Assembly (NCBI GenBank): GCA_021604805.1
Contig: BQJR01000001.1
Location: 496,001 to 560,000 of the forward strand
DNA from: Planctomycetota bacterium
GTDB taxonomy: Bacteria > Planctomycetota > B15-G4
Reading direction: 5' to 3'
Length of the DNA: 64,000 nt
Positions 61,281 through 64,000 of this stretch are shown here, one piece after another. A program made the position numbers and the translations under genes. Every line of letters begins with the position of its first letter. Position 1 is the stretch's first letter. The notes below the pieces were generated by a model, which was not told the origin of the DNA, searched no databases, and was given only the letters and a program-made list of their open reading frames with translations.

Positions 61281-62825
61281 TCACCATGCGAACTCGCTGA
61301 GTGAGGCGCGTCGCGAGAGGGCATCGGCGAGTTGGCGGGCGACGTCGGCGTCGAGGTAACCGAGCTGCACGCTGAAGGTCGTCCCCGCCGTGTCGGTGAG
61401 GATGCCGGCCATGTTCCAGCGGCGATCGAAGGGCGACGCCGCCACGCTCACGACCTGCAGCTTGTCTTCGGCGACGAGTCGCCAGCGATGCCCCCACACG
61501 CCATGCCGCACGCTGAAGAAGCCGCCGCCGCGCGCCCACTGAGCGCGGCGCGCGCGCACCGGTGCGTCGACGCGCCCCCACACGAGCACGAGCGGGAGCG
61601 CCAGGAGTCCCCAAGTGCCGAACACTGCGTGGCTGCCGGCTGTGGCGAAGAGCGCGAGCAAGACCCAGCGCTTGAACAGACGCCGCGCGGCCCGCGCGTG
61701 CCGGTCGTGCCACTGCAAAGCCTCGGCCTGGAACTCGGGCAACAACTCGGCGAGCAGAGCGGGCAGTTGCGACGCGCGCAACAGCGGCGCCACCCACCGA
61801 CGCGTGGAGCTCTGCGCTTCCAGCTCGCTGCCGCCGGCCGTGTCGACCTTCACCGCCACGAAACCGGCCCAACGTTGCAGCAGGCCGGCGCTCACGGTCA
61901 CGACTTGGATGCGACGTCGCGGGATGGTGGCCGTGTGCCGCGTGAGCAAGCCCGCGCTCGTCTGCAGATCGTTGCCGCGCGCGACCAGCTCGAAGCCGTG
62001 CAGGTTGACGAAGGCCCAGACCACCGAGAGCAAGCGCACGGCCAGCAAGACGCCGAGCACCAGCGCGACACCGAGCGCCCATCCGAGTCCGCGGTCGAGC
62101 GCGCTCGACTCGAGTGACTTGCCGAGGCCGAGCAACTGCTCGTTGAAGAGATCGAACTCGAGCGCCAGTCCTGTTGCGGCTGCAACGATCACGAAGCCGC
62201 GCTGCGAAAGCAGGCCGAAGGCGATCAGTTCGCGCGGGCCGAGACGCAACAGGCTGCGCGCAGCCGGCGAGGCAACGGGGCGTGCGTGCTCGGGCGTCGC
62301 CGCGTCGTGGGCGTGAGCGGGCGCGGTGTTCCCGAGCTCGCCAGCGTTCTGAGCGGCGTGCCCCTCATGAGGCGTGCTGCGCTCGGCGTCGCGCTCACCG
62401 AAGATGCGTTCGCGCATGCGGTCGACGGCGTCGAGCGAGAGCACTTGCAGGCGCGCTTCGGCTGCGGCCCCGCTGCCGGTCTCCACGCGCACGTCGGCCA
62501 CACGGAACAGTCGATGGAACACGCTCTGCCGCAGGTCGATGTTCTGGATGCGCGCGTAGGGCACGTGGCGTTCGAAGCGGAAGATCACGCCGCCGCGCAC
62601 CACCAGTTCGTCGCCGGCGAAACGATAGCGATACGTGAGGTAGTGGAAGACGCCGTGGATCACGCCCACGCCGACGAAGGCACTCACCCAGTAGAGATTG
62701 TCGAGCCGCCCCGACGCGAACAACACGAGCGCTGCAGGGAGCAACAGTTGCCGTGCGGAAGATCCCACGCGGAACAGCAGCGAGAGCGGGTGGAGGCGGT
62801 GGACCTCCTCGGGCTCAGACTCCAT
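61281..62825 (-). CDS. Membrane protein with bacterial PH domains, YdbT-like
   Basis: 514 residues with three bPH2 (DUF304) repeats separated by paired membrane helices: RYRFAGDELVVRGGVIFRFE and HVPYARIQNIDLRQSVFHRL; ATIPRRRIQVVTVSAGLLQR; and SVRHGVWGHRWRLVAEDKLQ, VVSVAASPFDRRWNMA. A His/Ala-rich insertion (about residues 150-190) is low in complexity. In Bacillus, YdbS and YdbT homologues are membrane partners implicated in antimicrobial resistance and envelope stress, with no known enzymatic activity. Its start overlaps the end of the YdbS-like gene by 11 bases, so the pair is cotranslated. Confidence 0.9.
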   Translation of the reverse strand: MESEPEEVHRLHPLSLLFRVGSSARQLLLPAALVLFASGRLDNLYWVSAFVGVGVIHGVFHYLTYRYRFAGDELVVRGGVIFRFERHVPYARIQNIDLRQSVFHRLFRVADVRVETGSGAAAEARLQVLSLDAVDRMRERIFGERDAERSTPHEGHAAQNAGELGNTAPAHAHDAATPEHARPVASPAARSLLRLGPRELIAFGLLSQRGFVIVAAATGLALEFDLFNEQLLGLGKSLESSALDRGLGWALGVALVLGVLLAVRLLSVVWAFVNLHGFELVARGNDLQTSAGLLTRHTATIPRRRIQVVTVSAGLLQRWAGFVAVKVDTAGGSELEAQSSTRRWVAPLLRASQLPALLAELLPEFQAEALQWHDRHARAARRLFKRWVLLALFATAGSHAVFGTWGLLALPLVLVWGRVDAPVRARRAQWARGGGFFSVRHGVWGHRWRLVAEDKLQVVSVAASPFDRRWNMAGILTDTAGTTFSVQLGYLDADVARQLADALSRRASLSEFAW

Positions 62826-63360
62826 CGTCGCCGTTCTCGAGAACGAGTTTGTCGCGGAGTTGTTGTGCGCGCGCGTGGGTGAGGCCGTCGAGGCTCACCG
62901 TGGAGTAGGCCGTGCCGGCGGTGTGCACCACGAGGGTGGCCACGCCGTAGCTGCGCTGCAAGGGGCCTTGCGTCACGTCGGTGTGTTGGATGCGGGAGCG
63001 CGGGACATGCAACTCGCGGCGCCACCACACCCCTTTGCAGATGCGCAGGTGCGCGTCGTCGACCCTCCACGACGTGGCCTCGAACTGACGCTGCACGAGC
63101 GCGCGCACCAGACTCATGAGCAACCAGTACATGAGGGCGGCCGAGCCGAGCGCGGCGGCGATGCCGATGAGGTCGAAGCCCAAGGCCCAAGCCATCAAGG
63201 CCGCGCCGGCGAGCACGAGCAACACGAGCAACACACGATAGGTCACGAGTTCGGCGGGCACCCACGCTGGGTCGAGCGCTTCACTCGACGACGGGGCTGG
63301 GGGCGCGATCTGGAACGCGTCCGCGTCGTGTGCGAGAGGTGAGTGCGAATCCTCGGACAT
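62815..63360 (-). CDS. Membrane protein with one bacterial PH domain, YdbS-like
   Basis: 181 residues from the ATG at 63360. Two adjacent membrane helices (VLLVLLVLAGAALMAWALGF and GIAAALGSAALMYWLLMSL) are followed by one bPH2 domain: WRVDDAHLRICKGVWWRREL and HVPRSRIQHTDVTQGPLQRS, then YGVATLVVHTAG. This is the small partner of the YdbS/YdbT pair. An N-terminal polar stretch (about 45 residues) is longer than usual. It overlaps the YdbT-like gene by 11 bases and is divergent from the EamA-type transporter gene. Confidence 0.9.
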   Translation of the reverse strand: MSEDSHSPLAHDADAFQIAPPAPSSSEALDPAWVPAELVTYRVLLVLLVLAGAALMAWALGFDLIGIAAALGSAALMYWLLMSLVRALVQRQFEATSWRVDDAHLRICKGVWWRRELHVPRSRIQHTDVTQGPLQRSYGVATLVVHTAGTAYSTVSLDGLTHARAQQLRDKLVLENGDDGV

Positions 63361-63460
63361 GGCGGGTCCAAGCTGGGCGTGGCGCCGCATGGTAGCGCGC
63401 GGACCATCAGGGGAGTCGCCTCCGAGCCAGAGAAGCGTTCGTGCCGCAAGCTCGCCACGC

Positions 63461-63466
63461 TAGGCT
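63461..63466 (+). promoter_or_regulatory. Candidate -10 element TAGGCT (leaderless start)
   Basis: CGCTAGGCT is one base different from the CGCTAGACT seen at two other genes and ends 6 bases before a GTG start with no ribosome-binding site, consistent with a leaderless transcript. Confidence 0.35.
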
Positions 63467-63472
63467 GCCTGC

Positions 63473-64000
63473 GTGACGCCCCCACCCGCTCCCGCACCGC
63501 CGCCGGCGCTCGTCGTGCTCTTGCTCGGTGCTGCGGGGATCGCGTGTGCGCCGCTGCTGGTGCGCGTCTCCGAACTCGAGCCCACGGCCACGGCCTTCTG
63601 GCGCGTGGCGTTGGCCTCGCCCGTGCTGGCTGCGCTTGCTTGGCGTGCGCGCCATGGCGCCGAGGAGCGCGCGACGGCGCCGACTCAGCAAGCCCACCGC
63701 GTGGCGACCTGGAAGCTGTTGCTGCCGGGAGTGTTCTTTGCCGGCGACCTCGGGCTGTGGCACCAAGCCCTGCGCGACACGACGGTGGCTCATGCGACTT
63801 TGCTGGCCAACGGCGCACCGCTGGTGGTGGCGCTGGGCGGCTGGTTGCTCCTGGGTGAGCGCCTCTCGCGACGCTTCCTGGTGGCGCTCGGTGTGGCCTT
63901 GCTCGGCGCGGTGCTGCTCGCCAACCACGCTGAGGACCAGGCGCGCGCGCCCCTGCGCGGTGATCTCTTCGGCGTCGGGACGGCCTTCTTCTATGGCGCC
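63473..64000 (+). CDS. EamA/DMT-family transporter (partial, runs off the right edge)
   Basis: The frame is open from the GTG at 63473 to the end of the window, about 176 residues. It shows the drug/metabolite transporter pattern: LVVLLLGAAGIACAPLLVRV (helix 1), ELEPTATAFWRVALASPVLA (helix 2 with the conserved Arg), then WKLLLPGVFFAGDLGLWHQA and ALRDTTVAHATLLANGAPLV, and VVALGGWLLLGERLSRRF. These are the first EamA repeat. Members export amino acids or other small metabolites; the substrate is unknown. It is divergent from the YdbS-like gene. The second EamA repeat lies outside the window. Confidence 0.85.
   Translation, partial: MTPPPAPAPPPALVVLLLGAAGIACAPLLVRVSELEPTATAFWRVALASPVLAALAWRARHGAEERATAPTQQAHRVATWKLLLPGVFFAGDLGLWHQALRDTTVAHATLLANGAPLVVALGGWLLLGERLSRRFLVALGVALLGAVLLANHAEDQARAPLRGDLFGVGTAFFYGA

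Overview
The window is very GC-rich (high sixties percent G+C by eye) and densely coded on both strands. The gene content points to a member of the Planctomycetota. The evidence is two ECF sigma factors, one of them overlapping a Ser/Thr kinase fused to a formylglycine-generating-enzyme-like domain; many large secreted FG-GAP, beta-helix and beta-propeller proteins; and a recurring C-terminal beta-rich domain on the secreted proteins. No rRNA, tRNA, CRISPR array, IS element or phage gene was seen. The phylum call is inference from architecture, not from a marker gene.

Layout. 1-1569: the start of a CpaC/RcpA-type secretin gene running off the left edge, preceded by an overlapping ECF sigma factor and a small membrane protein. 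1676-3792: an arsenic module (ArsR, divergent ArsI-like lyase with Cys-Cys tail, Acr3 efflux pump) around an inverted-repeat operator. 3817-9838: four minus-strand genes for two lipoproteins and two secreted proteins. 10235-14006: a DUF2911 protein and phosphoenolpyruvate carboxylase. 14090-22000: a tight six-gene operon encoding an MBOAT-SGNH fusion, a carrier protein, a prolyl-type adenylation enzyme, a carrier-linked acyl dehydrogenase, a methyltransferase and a flavin halogenase. 21997-30630: duplicated beta-helix proteins, a spermidine-synthase-like enzyme, an epimerase-like SDR and two secreted propeller proteins. 30720-34816: ECF sigma, kinase-FGE fusion and uracil phosphoribosyltransferase. 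34981-46478: a beta-helix protein, then two FG-GAP paralogues flanking a MarR regulator, a methyltransferase-EgtD fusion and a two-gene betaine/ergothioneine-type ABC importer. 46492-49655: a Kef-type antiporter and class II fructose-bisphosphate aldolase. 49753-53912: a C39-fold protein, RimK-like ATP-grasp, GCS2-like ligase and N-formylglutamate amidohydrolase-like enzyme. 53999-64000: a four-CBS protein, a thioredoxin/propeller protein, a HAD-phosphoribosyltransferase-Myb fusion, a PHP phosphoesterase, a YdbS/YdbT pair and the start of an EamA transporter.

The most notable system is the 14090-22000 operon. Four of its functions match the Dlt teichoic-acid D-alanylation machine in kind (DltA-like adenylation, DltC-like carrier, DltB-like MBOAT, DltD-like SGNH). 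However, the adenylation pocket reads like stand-alone prolyl-AMP ligases, and the operon also has the dehydrogenase and halogenase of pyrrole-2-carboxyl pathways such as pyoluteorin. My reading is that a halogenated, possibly methylated, pyrroloyl thioester is made on the carrier and passed by the MBOAT-SGNH protein to an exported acceptor. This is inference. The second notable system is the fused SAM methyltransferase-EgtD protein translationally coupled to an EgtUV/OpuC-like importer, with a substrate-site substitution that argues against histidine as substrate.
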